The notes under the pieces are model-generated. The model was given only the letters and a program-made list of their open reading frames with translations, searched no databases and was not told where the DNA came from. A DNA stretch of 64,000 nucleotides from the NCBI RefSeq assembly GCF_037176765.1, contig NC_090022.1, positions 233,675,117 through 233,739,116 of the forward strand, in the 5' to 3' direction. Position 1 is the stretch's first letter. Every line of letters begins with the position of its first letter. Source of the DNA: Anolis sagrei (Eukaryota > Chordata > Lepidosauria > Squamata > Anolidae). A program made the translations under genes and the position numbers. This document shows positions 11,859 through 22,897 of the stretch, in pieces.

Positions 11859-12102
11859 TTTTTTTTCTTGCCAGGAGTGACTTGAGAAACTGAAAGAAAC
11901 TTCTGGTGTGAGAGAATTGGCCGTCTGCAAGGGGATGCCCAGATTTTTTACCATCCTGTGGGAGGCTTTTCTCATGTCCCCATGAGAAAAGCTTGAGCTG
12001 ACAGATGGGAGCTCACCCTGCTCCCCAGATTTGAACTGTCAACCTTTCGGTCAGCAATCCTGTCAGCCCAAGGGTTTAACCAGTTGTGCACCGGGAGCTC
12101 CT
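11859..12102 (-). mobile_element. tRNA-derived SINE (Anolis SINE2-like)
   Basis: On the minus strand it begins near 12102 with GGAGCTCCCGGTGCACAACT, has a B-box-like GTTCAAATC, then the body GACATGAGAAAAGCCTCCCA and GATGGTAAAAAATCTGGGC, and ends TCTCAAGTCACTCCTGGCAA with a poly-A tail (T run at 11860). It is the same family as 37621-37872. The tRNA-like head is not a working tRNA gene. Confidence 0.8.
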
Positions 12103-12391
12103 GGCTAATAGAGGTAATCGTGTTCTATAATTGTAGCAAGTTTCATGCCAATAGCTCTAACAGTGAGGAAGCTAGGAGTCCCCAAAGTTTCCCCATTGGC
12201 ACAATTACTTAGCAAAAAGTAATGATAAAGTATTTAACTCATTATGGTTATGATACAAACCCCATCCAATTTCATAAACACTTTAGAAATCATTTTCCCC
12301 ACCCCCTAATTTCGTAATGACTATTAAAACATTTTTTAATTGATCTTACAGGCCTAGTAGACATCTGAATCAGGCTTATCACTGCCTACAC

Positions 12392-12526
12392 CAGTGTTTC
12401 TCAAACTGTGCTCCTCCAGATGGTTTGGACTTCAACTCCCACAATTCCTAACAGCTGACAAACTGGCTGGTATTTCTGGGAGCTGAAGTCTAAAACACCT
12501 GGAAGAGCACAGTTTGAGAAACACTG
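12392..12526. mobile_element. hAT-type MITE with 8-bp target duplication
   Basis: A 135-bp palindromic element with terminal inverted repeats CAGTGTTTCTCAAACTGTGC and its reverse complement. The flanking octamers GCCTACAC (12384-12391) and GTCTACAC (12527-12534) match at seven of eight bases, as expected of a hAT transposase product. Confidence 0.85.
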
Positions 12527-12534
12527 GTCTACAC

Positions 12535-13874
12535 CATTAAGAGATCCACTGCTACATTGAAGCTTGCTGGTGATATCACATTTTTGGGGATGTTTCACCA
12601 GGGTGCCCAGTCATGTTACCGGATAGGTGACATCATCACACTTCTAATCACATGCATTATTGTCAACAAGCCTCTGGCATGCTGATGATGTTACATGTGA
12701 TGCAACACCAGCAAAGGCCCAGATGCATCCTTGTCCTGACTCCTAGGCTGCATTGGAGCAGCTCCAGAGCACTTTAAACTGGATTGATCAGGTAGGTGTA
12801 GACACATTCGTGGACATTTGAGGTTCCAGTGTGAACTCAGATTCAGGAGCCAAGTCCAAATGTATTAGCTCCAAATCATTCTCCTCAGAAGAAGACATCT
12901 TTCAGGAGCAGAAAATCGGAACCAAAACTGCATTAGGAGTTTGTGCCCCTATTTAGTCTGAAAAAAAGACCTTTAGACCTGAAAGAGATTTGATATCAGC
13001 AATACTTTTCTGGATCTCTGTGCTTCTTTGGGACAATGTCACTAACCTTTAGTTACCTTTTCCAATGACAAGCTTTTCTTCATGCACTCTGTTCTCCCTG
13101 CATTGAAACATCCCTGTGTGCATACAGTTGCAATAAATAGAGATGGCAAAACTGCAGAGCACAAGAACACATTCATATACCAAAAATTACCTGCCACAGG
13201 TGACATCTTTGTTCATTGACTGTCATCAAACAATCTAAACATGTGAATTGACAAAGACCAAAGCTGCTTGTTAAATCTTTAAATACAGAGTCATTGCTCC
13301 TTAACACACCAAGAAGGGAGTCCAGCAGTGTTATTACAAGACATTCCAATATATTCTAGCCCCAGCACCTCTCTATGTGAAATTATGTACAAGGCATATG
13401 CCCACACACCCAGGCAATTGATAAGATGCAGTCAGTGAATGTTTTCAGCTAGGTTTACAAAGGCTGAAGCAAACAGAATGCTCCCCAGTCTCAATTTCTC
13501 AACTACAGAGTAGTTTGCCAGCCATCTAAATTACCTCAGAGAGACTAGACACATTTTGGAAGATAATCGAAAAGAGAGACCGTGCACAGCCATCACCCTG
13601 TAATGAGAGATCAAGGCCATTTGCGATCAGTCGAATGTCTGTAAAAGACTTCTTGTTTCTGTTGTTAGAATTGTTCCAAAATTTAAGAAGAGACAAAGCA
13701 CAATAATAAGTGCTAAACTGTCAGACAGCTTACTTGTTTTTTAATTTACTAAAAATCTTCACAAGGCATAGTCTCTCTATTTCTCAACACACACACATGA
13801 CACTTCAACAGGACATTATCTTCTACTGGAATTAAAAAACCCATCAATCTACTTGTCTAACATTTAGCAGTGCA
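12535..13874. other. Non-coding stretch, nothing recognised
   Basis: No exon, RNA gene or clear repeat. Confidence 0.45.
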
Positions 13875-14076
13875 AGAGCCAGTGTGGTGTAATGGTTTTG
13901 GTGTAATGAGAATTGGAGTACGGCTTTGGAAACCAGGGTTTGATTCTCCACTTAACCATGAAAACCAATTGGGTGACCCTGGGTAAATCACACATTCTCC
14001 GATCCGGAAATCCCCATGATAGGTTCACCTTAGGGTTGCCATACATCAGAAACAACTTGAATGCACACAACAACAA
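13875..14076 (+). mobile_element. CORE/MIR-like SINE
   Basis: The tRNA-like head GAGCCAGTGTGGTGTAATGG leads to a B-box-like GGTTTGATTC, the core segment CCAATTGGGTGACCCTGGGT and a 3' part CCATGATAGGTTCACCTTAG ending in (CAA)n. Other copies lie at 15171, 17946, 28790, 30855 and 36952. This is the best-preserved plus-strand copy. Confidence 0.75.
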
Positions 14077-14249
14077 TATTCTGAGGAGGAAAAGATTATG
14101 GTCTGCCACAGGTGCTTCATTCTACCTAGTGGTATGGTTGGCAGTATTCAAAACAAGGCACTTTATATTTTATCCATATCCTCTTCACATATTTGCATGA
14201 TAATGGGTAGACAGGAGAATGATATTAAATCCATCCTCTCCACAGCCCT

Positions 14250-14470
14250 GGATCCTTTCACACTGCATAATTATAATACTATATTTCACTTTAGCTACCA
14301 AGGCAGCATCCTATGGGGTTCTGTGTTTTGCAGTTAAGGGAAAAATTTAGAATCTCAGCTAGAGAGCTTCAATGCCTCACCAAATGACAAATCCCAAGAT
14401 TCCATCGGATGCTGCTGTAGCAGTTGAAGTGGAATGTATTGCCGTAATTGCATAGCATGAAAAGACCCTT
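14250..14470. mobile_element. Degenerate palindromic MITE
   Basis: The left end CCTTTCACACTGCATAATTA pairs imperfectly with the right end GCCGTAATTGCATAGCATGA, and inner blocks (GCATCCTATGGGG against CCATCGGATGC) are also inverted. The pattern matches the 35665 and 50563 type of foldback element but with more decay. Confidence 0.5.
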
Positions 14471-14794
14471 TATCTCTCTGTACTAAGTTACTCATAGCAG
14501 TTTTTCCTCAGCAGTACAGAACAAAAAGTGGTATCACAAGAGAGGCTCTGTTCTTATCAGATGTATTATTTCTGAGCATCAGATAATGTACTCTGCATTA
14601 AGTCTGCTGTGCAGATGCTCCCTGTGATTTCATGACCAGTCATGAGGGGAGCAGGAGTTCATCAACATCTGGAAGGTCTCTGATACACCAAACTTTGCCA
14701 TATAGTTTTTAAGCAAACCTAAGAGTTTACAAATAAAAGTATTACCTAGATGGAAATAACAAGCAATAACCCAGCTAGACATGGACACTGTCTA
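14471..14794. other. Non-coding stretch, nothing recognised
   Basis: No feature recognised up to the telomeric-type array. Confidence 0.4.
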
Positions 14795-14822
14795 TTAGGG
14801 TTAGGGTTAGGGTTAGGGTTAG
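14795..14822 (+). repeat. Short interstitial telomeric repeat (TTAGGG)n
   Basis: Twenty-eight bases of perfect TTAGGG repeats (4.7 units) in otherwise unique sequence. This is the vertebrate telomere unit, at an internal position without subtelomeric repeats around it. Confidence 0.95.
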
Positions 14823-15170
14823 ACCATGGGATTGTGGGACTTGCAGTCCAAAAATAACTTGTTCAAGATCTACCAGTGAGATACCAGTAAAGATCAATTA
14901 CAAGGTCATGAAGACAAACTTGGTTTGGAAATGAGCTTTCGATGAGACAAACAAGAGCGTCTTCCTGCTTCCTTTTGCAAAACTGAAAATAAGAATCTGT
15001 TTGGCCCAACAAGCAAGAGGTTGAAGGCAGTGAGACCATGTATGGGTGCAGTTAATGTAAAGATTTATTTAAATGACAGTAGATAAAACTGGTGATTGGA
15101 TTCGAAGATGAAGGCACCATGTAACAGGAATCAGAGGTAAACTGGGTTAAAGAACAACCCTTAAGGTAGC
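14823..15170. other. Non-coding stretch, nothing recognised
   Basis: Nothing recognised between the telomeric-type array and the next SINE. Confidence 0.4.
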
Positions 15171-15319
15171 TATGAAAACCTACTGGGCAAATTACACTCT
15201 CTCCGCCTTAGAGGAAAACAATGAAAAACATCCCCCCAATGAATCTTAAAACCAAAGAAAACCTTGTGATAGGGTCATCCTAAGAAATGGTTGACTTGAA
15301 GGGACATGACACCAACAAT
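15171..15319 (+). mobile_element. CORE/MIR-like SINE fragment
   Basis: The 3' part of the 13875 family: GAAAACCTACTGGGCAAATT, then CCTTGTGATAGGGTCATCCT and GACTTGAAGGGACATGACAC. The tRNA-like head is missing or unrecognisable. Confidence 0.6.
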
Positions 15320-16466
15320 CCAAAGGTAAAAACCAGTTTTTAAGGGTTTTCCCATTTTACCCCATGGGCCCCATCATGAATTATCTCAAACCTCTGCCCA
15401 GACATTAAATTTGCATGTAAGTCAGGCAGTTTCACTGATGAGTAAACAAAGGTGGTCATGTGAATAGCTGTATACCTCCCTATAGTATAGGAAAAATATA
15501 AACACCAGCCCAATCTCTAGTTGCGCTAGCACACTGCACCAACAAGTTCCTGACCTTCTTAGGGTGGTTCTACACAGATACTACAATGCAGTTGGAAGAC
15601 AGCTCAAGGGCAAGCTGTCCACCAAACATACACCACCAGTGTGCACTGTACCATGCACCAAGACAAAAACAGTGCCTTAAAAACTCACCCGAAAATCTCA
15701 AACAAATCAGATAACACACAGCAATCAATTCAAGAATATCCCGTTCAGGGCTCAAAACTCAGAATATACTCTGATCATCTGCAGCACATCAGCACATCTC
15801 AGTGGCCTGATTAAGGGGGGGAAATCCCTTTACAGCAGCTGTAAGGCCACAGGTACTGCGGGTCCTGGGTCAGGATCTAATCTGCAATCAGTGGGTGTTG
15901 TGAACACTGTCCAAGACTCAGACTGGTTCTTGTAGTATTTGTGTAGATACTGCACAGAGAAACTAGTTTGTTTCAGTCCACTTCCAAACGCCATCATTGT
16001 GTCTGTGTAGAACGAAACCATCTTTATGCAATTTAGGACATTCTTGCTCATGCAAACCCCATTAGAATGATAAGCAGGGAATTGAGTAACATATTCTAAT
16101 ACAAATAATTGCATTTTTCCTAACCAGATATGCATTTCTTAGCTGATAATATTTTTTCTACTGAAGATCATCTACTATTTAGAAAGTATGCCAAATTAAG
16201 TGGAACATGAGAAAGCCTACAATAATTTAAGCAATTAAAAAGGAAATGTAACTTTACATTGATTATCATCCACCTCTCCAAATCATCCAAACTGCACACC
16301 GTTTCTTTCTAAATCAGTCTTAATTAGCATCCAATCCAAATTTAATAAGAGGAGTTATTTCATGTATATAATAGTTTATAGGCAAAACTGTGTAATAATC
16401 ATCATTAGGAAACCTTCAGGATGAAATAAAGTTGTGTTACTTGAGTAGTGTTACTCATTATTTAGC
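15320..16466. other. Non-coding stretch, nothing recognised
   Basis: A short MITE-like terminus (GGTTCTACACAGATACTACA) may sit near 15565. Otherwise nothing recognised. Confidence 0.35.
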
Positions 16467-16574
16467 ATTCTCCTTCAAGGGCTGTATAAGCATTTTGCTT
16501 TATGTGCTGTGTCATTTCTGATTTTCTGGTACATCACATTAAGCAAAATGCCTGCAGAGCCCTTGAAGGAGAAT
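16467..16574. repeat. 108-nt imperfect hairpin (miRNA-precursor-like or MITE)
   Basis: The 44-nt arms 16467-16510 and 16531-16574 are reverse complements with roughly seven mismatches: 17 paired bases at the base (ATTCTCCTTCAAGGGCT), a bulged stretch, then a second block (GCATTTTGCTT), around a 20-nt loop. Size and mismatch pattern resemble a microRNA precursor on either strand, but a solitary MITE would look much the same. No flanking target duplication is obvious. Confidence 0.6.
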
Positions 16575-16815
16575 TTAACCTCCTGGCAACACGACTTTCA
16601 CAAGCCAAGATTCTCCCAAGTAATTTACAGTGAGGTTCCTGACCTCAGCTCTCTTCCAGCTTCCTCACTCTTTTCAGTAATGGGCTACACTGGAAGCACG
16701 CCAACCAATGCTCCCAGGCTTTGAAGGTGGAATCTGAGGGATGTTTAGGTGCAAATTTAATATCTCCATTGCCTCATGCATAGCTGGTCCTACCCTTAGA
16801 TAGATGAGACAAGTA

Positions 16816-17586
16816 TGAGGGTTGAATGAAAAGTAATGCCTCCATCTTCGTTACTTTGGTTTGGATGGGGATATTTTAATAAATCAAAACTCAGAAATAA
16901 TCCTTAGAATGTACTCTTTAACTACCACTATTCACTCTTCCACATAATCACCAGACAATTGGATACATTTCTGCCAACAATGAACAAGTTTTCTGAAGCC
17001 GTCATGGAAGAAGTCGACACTGTTTCCACAACCAGCGTCTCACAGTTCTCTCATCCTGGGTACCCATTTTGCACAGATAACCAAGCAAAGCAATAACGTG
17101 ACCCACACATTCTTGTGAAATGCCAATTATGCTTGAAATTTCTCTCGGAGTGATACAATGATCTGTCAACCTTTTGCTTGTGAAACTTGGTGGTTGCTGT
17201 CACAGGACGTCCAACTCTTTTTTTGTCACGCAAGTCAGACGTTCCCACCTCAACATATTTAAACTTACTCACCCAATGACGCACAGTACTCACATCAACG
17301 CAATCACCATATACAGCTTGCATTCTCTGATGAATCTCCTTCTGCTTGACACCTTCTGCTGTCAAGAATTCAATGATTGCACGTTGCTTAAGTCGCATTG
17401 ACTGAATGTTTGCGCAGGGTTCCATACTTTGCACTATAACAACACAACTGTTCAATGCTAAAGTCTCCTGCCAAAATGGAACTGCAGAGGACAGTCTACT
17501 GAACAAGCCAGTACCAGCCACATACCAGTACTGCCATCTGTTGAGGAGTCACAAAGGTGGAGGCATTACTTTTCATTTAACCCTCA
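16816..17586 (-). mobile_element. Mariner deletion derivative with intact TIRs
   Basis: A 771-bp element flanked by TA at 16814-16815 and 17587-17588. The terminal inverted repeats start TGAGGGTTGAATGAAAAGTA on the left and TGAGGGTTAAATGAAAAGTA on the right (one mismatch over 29 bp). On the minus strand from about 17398 it encodes the transposase N-terminal helix-turn-helix region (MRLKQRAIIEFLTAEGVKQK, then RRMQ-type, DVSTVRHWVSKFK, RVGRPVTAT). Near 17000-16935 it encodes the C-terminus (FFHDGFRKLVHCWQKC, LSGDYVEE). The D,D34D catalytic core between them is missing and the frames are broken, so it cannot make transposase. The TIRs could still be mobilised by a related enzyme. Confidence 0.9.
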
Positions 17587-17588
17587 TA

Positions 17589-17945
17589 CTTCAGGCAGTA
17601 GACAATGAGGGGTGGGATATGGTACAAAGTTTGGAGGATAGTACAACAAATTTTAGTGTTTCGTTCTTCTACACTCCTATTGGGTCTCACCTGACACTCA
17701 AAAACCTATGATATTACAGTATACAATGGGGTAACAAAGATATGTTTGGGGACAGGAAATCAACCCTCAGCAAAGTCCATTAAGAAAATATGTCTGTTGA
17801 TGGAGAAGCCTTACCTGGATTCCACTAAATTCTGTTTCAGTGTCATTTCCCATTGTTCTACAAACTGAAGATCTCCACCCTCTGTGATGTTATGCCTGGA
17901 AATCTTATGTCACTTTTCAGATAGACTAACCTAGCCCACCATGCC
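17589..17945. other. Non-coding stretch, nothing recognised
   Basis: No feature recognised. Confidence 0.4.
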
Positions 17946-18199
17946 TTTGTTGCTATTGTTGTTGTTGCTGCTGCTGTTGTTGTTGTGTGTTGTCAAGTCA
18001 CTTTTGACTTATGGTTACCCTAAGGGGGAACTACAGGGTTTTGTTGGCAAGATTCCATCACACTGCGTTTACCTTTGCCTTCCTTTGTTGCTGGAAAAGT
18101 GTAATTTGGTCAAGGTCACACAGTGGATTCCTATGGTCAAGCAGGAATATGAATCCAGAGTTGCAGTCCAATGCTTGAACCACAACACCACACTGGCTG
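17946..18199 (-). mobile_element. CORE/MIR-like SINE (near full length)
   Basis: On the minus strand it starts near 18199 with AGCCAGTGTGGTGTTGTGGT, runs through a core with CCACTGTGTGACCTTGACCA, and ends CATAAGTCAAAAGTGACTTG followed by (ACA/GCA)n. It is the reverse orientation of the 13875 family. Confidence 0.75.
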
Positions 18200-19466
18200 T
18201 CATTTTGACATTCCATGAAACAGTACAAGTGGACCAGCATAGCTGCAGCACTTCAAAATGTATTGATCTGGTTTCCTTCCCCATGGATGAGCAGTTCCTT
18301 TTGCTTTGTCATCCAAGAAACATATTTCAGAGAATGTTTTTACTACTGCTTTGAAGTTGGCAAATATCCCAGAGAGATACACAATTGGGCATTATCTGAA
18401 AGTAAAAATGAAATAAAGCAGACACCCATTTCAGCTCAGTTTTATAGCCCACAAAAATCTGTACATTTGAGAAGCAGAAATGTAACTACTGATGATTCTT
18501 TGGGAAGGCTAACAGTTCTATGACAACAGTAACACTAAGCCAAGAATCCATGATGCTGCAGGGTATGCTTTAATTATATTATCTAATGTGATTGTTTTAT
18601 CAGGGAGAAAAATGCTGGATAAGCTTTTGTTCCTAGGATATTATGGTATCACTATATCCTAGTTGGGAAAAACTAAATTACATGGTAGAATAATTTTAAT
18701 CCACCATAAAGCTTGAAAAAGTTCATTTCTTGGATTTCAATTCTCAGAATCTTCCAGCCAACAGGACCATTAGTTATTTGTATCCACAAATAGCCAAGTT
18801 CATACATTTTTCAAAACAAAACAACATGACAGTAGTAACCTGCAAGCACTTGCTGCAGCAATGTGTGTTTAAGTGTGTGTAAATATTTAAGCAGTCAATT
18901 TCAGTGTTTGTGGAAGCACAATTTCTGTTCCCTGATCTTATGAACCAAAACAGATCTAACTTGAGGGTGTCTAGGGTACTGCTATTTCTGGAAAACAACA
19001 GGTCAAAATCAAGAGAGAGCACCATTTGGTAACACAAGTCTATCAGTGGCTTAGAATTAGTATGGCAATCTTGATTCACAGGGACAGTCTCAAATAATCC
19101 AATCTCATCCCATTTTTAGCTGCTTTTGAAATATCCCAATATATTTCTTACTCCTTTCCCTTTTCTTCCATTGAATTCACTTGCTGCAAATGAGTACAAA
19201 AGTAGTCTGCACTCAATTAGTCCATATGGTAGAAATAACAAAAAGAGGTGGAATTTTGTCTTTCCTCGCAGACTTAATCATAAACAAACTGCTTCAGCTT
19301 CTCTAACAACCTTGTCACACAGCCGCTGGAGATGTTTCTCTTTGTAGAGGGTAGTGGGGATCTCGGCACCCCACATTCTGCATTGTCTGGCTCCAGCCAA
19401 TGGCAATCAGATGGGGAGAAGTGTGAGCATGCATGGAGCTCGTGGCTTCCCCCCATGTATTCCAAT
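18200..19466. other. Non-coding stretch, nothing recognised
   Basis: No exon or clear repeat. Open frames of about 100 codons occur here without any protein-family motif. Confidence 0.4.
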
Positions 19467-19494
19467 GGCAACACAGGAGCTCTCCTGTGTTGCC
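19467..19494. repeat. 13-bp perfect inverted repeat
   Basis: GGCAACACAGGAG, a CT spacer, then CTCCTGTGTTGCC form a tight stem with a 2-nt centre inside a GC-richer patch (19360-19560). Confidence 0.9.
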
Positions 19495-19679
19495 CTTGTG
19501 GTGGCATGCACCAACTCCCCCTCCTTCACCCAAGGAGCAGCACCAGCATAATCTGATGGGAGCTGGCCGGCTCAGTAGGTGACCGGGGCTAAATTGGCAC
19601 ATGCTTCTGAATTTAGCCCTGTGGGAAGAGGTTGTTAATGTTTTCTTTCTTCCTCATTTATAACCTTTCCCATCTTTAG

Positions 19680-20235
19680 CACATTCACCACTTTATCACA
19701 TTGAGAAATTTCCCAGTCATAGAACACTTCAGCCTCTATTCAAATATGGAGAGACACTGAGCTCATCACATGAGTTAAACTACTTCTGGCAGTCATGCAT
19801 AGCCCTCCATGGTTGAAAAGAGGCAGAAGTGTTCTGAAAAGAGGAAAATCCAGCAATTGACTTCATTACATTGAGAAATTTACCCCTCATAGGACTCTTA
19901 AGCCATTTTTTAGCATGGAGAGGCGTGAAGTTCATCACATGTTCTTGGGTTGAAATGAGGCAGAAATGTCCTGAAAGGAGGGAGCTCTGAACACAGGCCT
20001 CTTAACACACTTTACTCACATCTTTAAAACTGAAAAAAGGTGTGATGGGAATCACCAAGGTTTCCCATCCTGTTTCATTGCCCAACAATCTCTTACATCC
20101 TATGGGGTTCGATGCAGAACCACAAGATTCCATGGAAAGCAATGGTTTTAACCTGGATTACTTCATCTTGTATCTTCTGGAGTTCAATGCAGATCAATAG
20201 GATCCCATGGAAAGCAATGGTTTTAAACTGGTGTC
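19680..20235. repeat. Degenerate tandem duplications
   Basis: Two units of about 170-180 bp (from about 19695 and 19865) share ACATTGAGAAATTT, CATGGAGAGGC-type and GAGGCAGAA blocks. A second pair near 20100 and 20170 shares CCATGGAAAGCAATGGTTTT. Both are diverged local duplications. Confidence 0.5.
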
Positions 20236-20275
20236 AGTCTCCTCTAATGTAAGTGGCTTTGGCCAGGGCAAGGGA

Positions 20276-20707
20276 TTATTATTATTATTATTATTATTAA
20301 ACTTTATTTGTACCCCGCTAGCATCTCCCGAAGGACTTGATGCGGCTTACAAAGGCCAAGGCCTCAATACACAACATAACAGTACACCTAAAGCAAATTA
20401 AAACAATTAAAGCAGTATTAAAACAACAAACAACAAGCAATAAACAGTACATCGAAACAAGATAAAACTGGGCCGGGCCAGAGTAAGGGGTACAGGGTTA
20501 AAAAGTGCTGATGTGACAGGTGATGTGTAAGGATTCTAGGGCAAGTGCAGTGTGCAGTGTGCGGCAATCTTAATTCTAATAAAGTGCTTCTGGGACTTGG
20601 TATTGGAGGTTTCCTAATCAGGGAAGGCACATCGGAACAGCCAGGCCTTCAAGTTCTTTCTGAAGACTGCCAATGTCGGGGCCTGTCTAAGATCTTTGGG
20701 GAAGGTG
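20276..20707 (-). mobile_element. LINE 3' end (L2/CR1-superfamily)
   Basis: On the minus strand it encodes a C-terminal LINE signature: FPKDLRQAPTLAVF, then RKNLKAWLFRCAFPD and a stop. A 3' UTR follows and ends in an AAATAAAGTTTAATAATAAT-type tail at 20276-20300. The same tail type recurs at 31775 and 53605. It is 5'-truncated where it meets the foldback at about 20708. Confidence 0.65.
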
Positions 20708-20863
20708 TCCTCCTTTCTGTTGAAATTGTCCACATGCTTGTGGATTTCAATGGCTTCTCTGTGTAGTTTGACATGGTGGTTGTTGACATGACCACCATGT
20801 CAGACTACACAGAGAAGCCATTGAAATCCACAAGCATGTGGACAATTTCAACAGAAAGGAGGA
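20708..20863. repeat. 73-bp foldback at the Penelope-like end
   Basis: The left arm 20708-20780 is the reverse complement of 20791-20863 at 72 of 73 positions, with a 10-nt loop. The right arm is coding sequence of the Penelope-like element (REAIEIHKHVDNFNRKEE). The left arm is therefore an inverted partial copy of the same sequence, a structure known for Penelope-like insertions. Confidence 0.9.
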
Positions 20864-21256
20864 GACCATGAAAATGAACAAAATCTGGCTACCAGTATTA
20901 AAAAACTCTAAAATTACTACAGCAAAACAGCAGAGAGGAAACTACCAGGCACATCTTAACACCTCTCAACAGAACATTTTCCCAGGCTCAGCCAAGCCTT
21001 CAAATGCTAATGAAGGTGGTCAGCTGAAACATTCACACCTAGCTTCAACAGAGAGCTCTTTGCCCCACCCCAGTCATTCCACAGATATATAAACCCATTT
21101 TCCTATTTCCAACAGACCTCACTACCTCTGAGGATGCTTGCCATAGATGCAGGCGAAACGTCAGGAGAAATGTCTCTAGAACATGGCCCTATAGCCCGAA
21201 AAAACCTACAAGAACCTAGTGATTCCAGCCATGAAAGCCTTCGACAATACATGCAA
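20791..21256 (+). mobile_element. Penelope-like element, 3' terminal fragment
   Basis: An open plus-strand frame gives LHREAIEIHKHVDNFNRKEE, then a MNKIWLPVL motif and a stop near 21092. This is the extreme C-terminus after the GIY-YIG endonuclease in vertebrate Penelope-like elements. A 3' UTR follows with GATGCAGGCGAAACGTCAGG and CCATGAAAGCCTTCGACAAT, a common PLE end in lizard DNA. The RT and most of the endonuclease are absent (5' truncation). Confidence 0.75.
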
Positions 21257-21501
21257 ATTTGCTGTACCAAATTTTTGCAATTATTTTCGTCCACCTTCAG
21301 CTCCCCATAAATCTCAAAAGGCCCCGGTTTCCTGAGAAAAAGAGTTAAAAATTACCCACAGAAATACACGTCACAGTATTGCACTTCACTGTGTGTAACC
21401 TATAATAAATAAATTGTTCAACTATACCATTATCATAGGAAAAAGACTTCATTTGAAGTTCTGAATTGCATTCATGGAAGATATCAATGCATTTGGAAGT
21501 A

Positions 21502-21693
21502 CAGTACAACCCCTGTATTCACAGGGGATATGTTTCAAGACATACATATGCACATACTTAAGGATACCAGAAACTGGATAATAACAAACCCTATATTTTG
21601 ACTATACCAAGAGAAGCTCGCAATTACTTCTGGGGGGATCTTTTTAAGGACTTAAAAACTATACTTAAGTCCATGAATAAGGAAGTCTTACTG
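21502..21693. mobile_element. Tigger/pogo-like MITE with TA duplication
   Basis: A 192-bp element between TA dinucleotides (21500-21501 and 21694-21695). The left end reads CAGTACAACCCCTGTATTCA and the right end, reversed, reads CAGTAAGACTTCCTTATTCA. The ends fit pogo-type inverted repeats. It is non-coding. Confidence 0.65.
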
Positions 21694-21695
21694 TA

Positions 21696-22897
21696 CAACA
21701 GTCAGAATTAATTGAAGTTATGGGGAGATGTTACTTATTTCTATAGTTACCATAATATCCAAGATGGTAGGCTGTGTTTTCAATTCAAAAACCATTATAA
21801 AGAATATTCTAAAGAATAACCTTATTGGTTGTGAACGCAACCTCATTGTAAACAAAGAGAAAATAGCTTACTTTGAACTTTGAACTGAATCAATGTCATG
21901 TAAAGAAAAAACAATGGAAGTCTAGAGTTGTTTCTGATTGTTGCTGAAGTAAAAATAAACCCCTGAGTAATATATGTTTCCAAGTTTAATGGATATTTCT
22001 AGATTCTGCACTTATGTCAAGAGACTAGATTCTTGCGTAATTAATTGTGCATGGTTGTTAAATGCATTATGTTTAAAAGGGCATAAGTTAACAGGTGAAG
22101 ACTGGAAGGAAAAATTCAACAATGTCCCAGCTGCATGCTTCAGCACCTGAAGTTTAGATTGGCAAATTAATGAAACAAAGCCTTTTCTGTTGAACCATTT
22201 AGGATTTCAAACACGCTTGAAGCAGGGCAATGTAAAACATGGAGCATTTTCTTTTTGTGAAGGCTCTCAAAATCCAAAGCGCGAATTTTCCACATTTTTA
22301 GTACACCTAAAGAAATTCCACAATTAAAAGACATGTGCTTCTGCAGCAAAGCACTCCCAAGGTTTGAAAACAATAAGGCACAAAAACACAGAGCCTATCT
22401 ATATACACAATTTAAAACCCCACATACTCTCCTTGTAGCTGCCTTGATCTTGATACATTACGCAGGACCACTTTAGTTAATTTTAGGCTTTAATGGAATA
22501 TACCGAAACAACACCTTTCTTGCTGCAGATTTTCCAGGAAAATCCAATCTGTTGCTGTGTTTTGCTACATGTGTACAATCCAGACTGAGGTGACTTTGGA
22601 GAAAGGGAAGCAGGACAAGTTGTGGGATGGCAAGCATTGCTTTTTTATTTTACATGCTTTCTGCTGCTTGCTGAGGTATATGCTTTCTGACACTAAAGAT
22701 TAGGCTTGTGCATTTCAGCTGAACCTTGATCTGTTTCTACTAGCTGAATTCTGGGAGACCCACATATCTGTTTTCACATGCCTCCTAAAAATGGGCAGGT
22801 TGCTGAAAAGACGTTTCTGGTCTGCAGCAGAAAGACCTGGGAAGATCCAGAAAGATCTGGGAAGATCCAGCCCATTGGCAGGTGTGGGGAACTTACA
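21696..22897. other. Non-coding stretch, nothing recognised
   Basis: No exon or clear repeat recognised. Confidence 0.4.

Noticed and set aside
14795-14822. True telomere or chromosome end
   Set aside because: Only 28 bp long, with ordinary sequence on both sides.
17941-18354. 137-codon plus-strand frame beginning with a Leu-rich signal-peptide-like run
   Set aside because: The Leu run is the (TTG)n tail of a minus-strand SINE and the frame runs through the SINE body.
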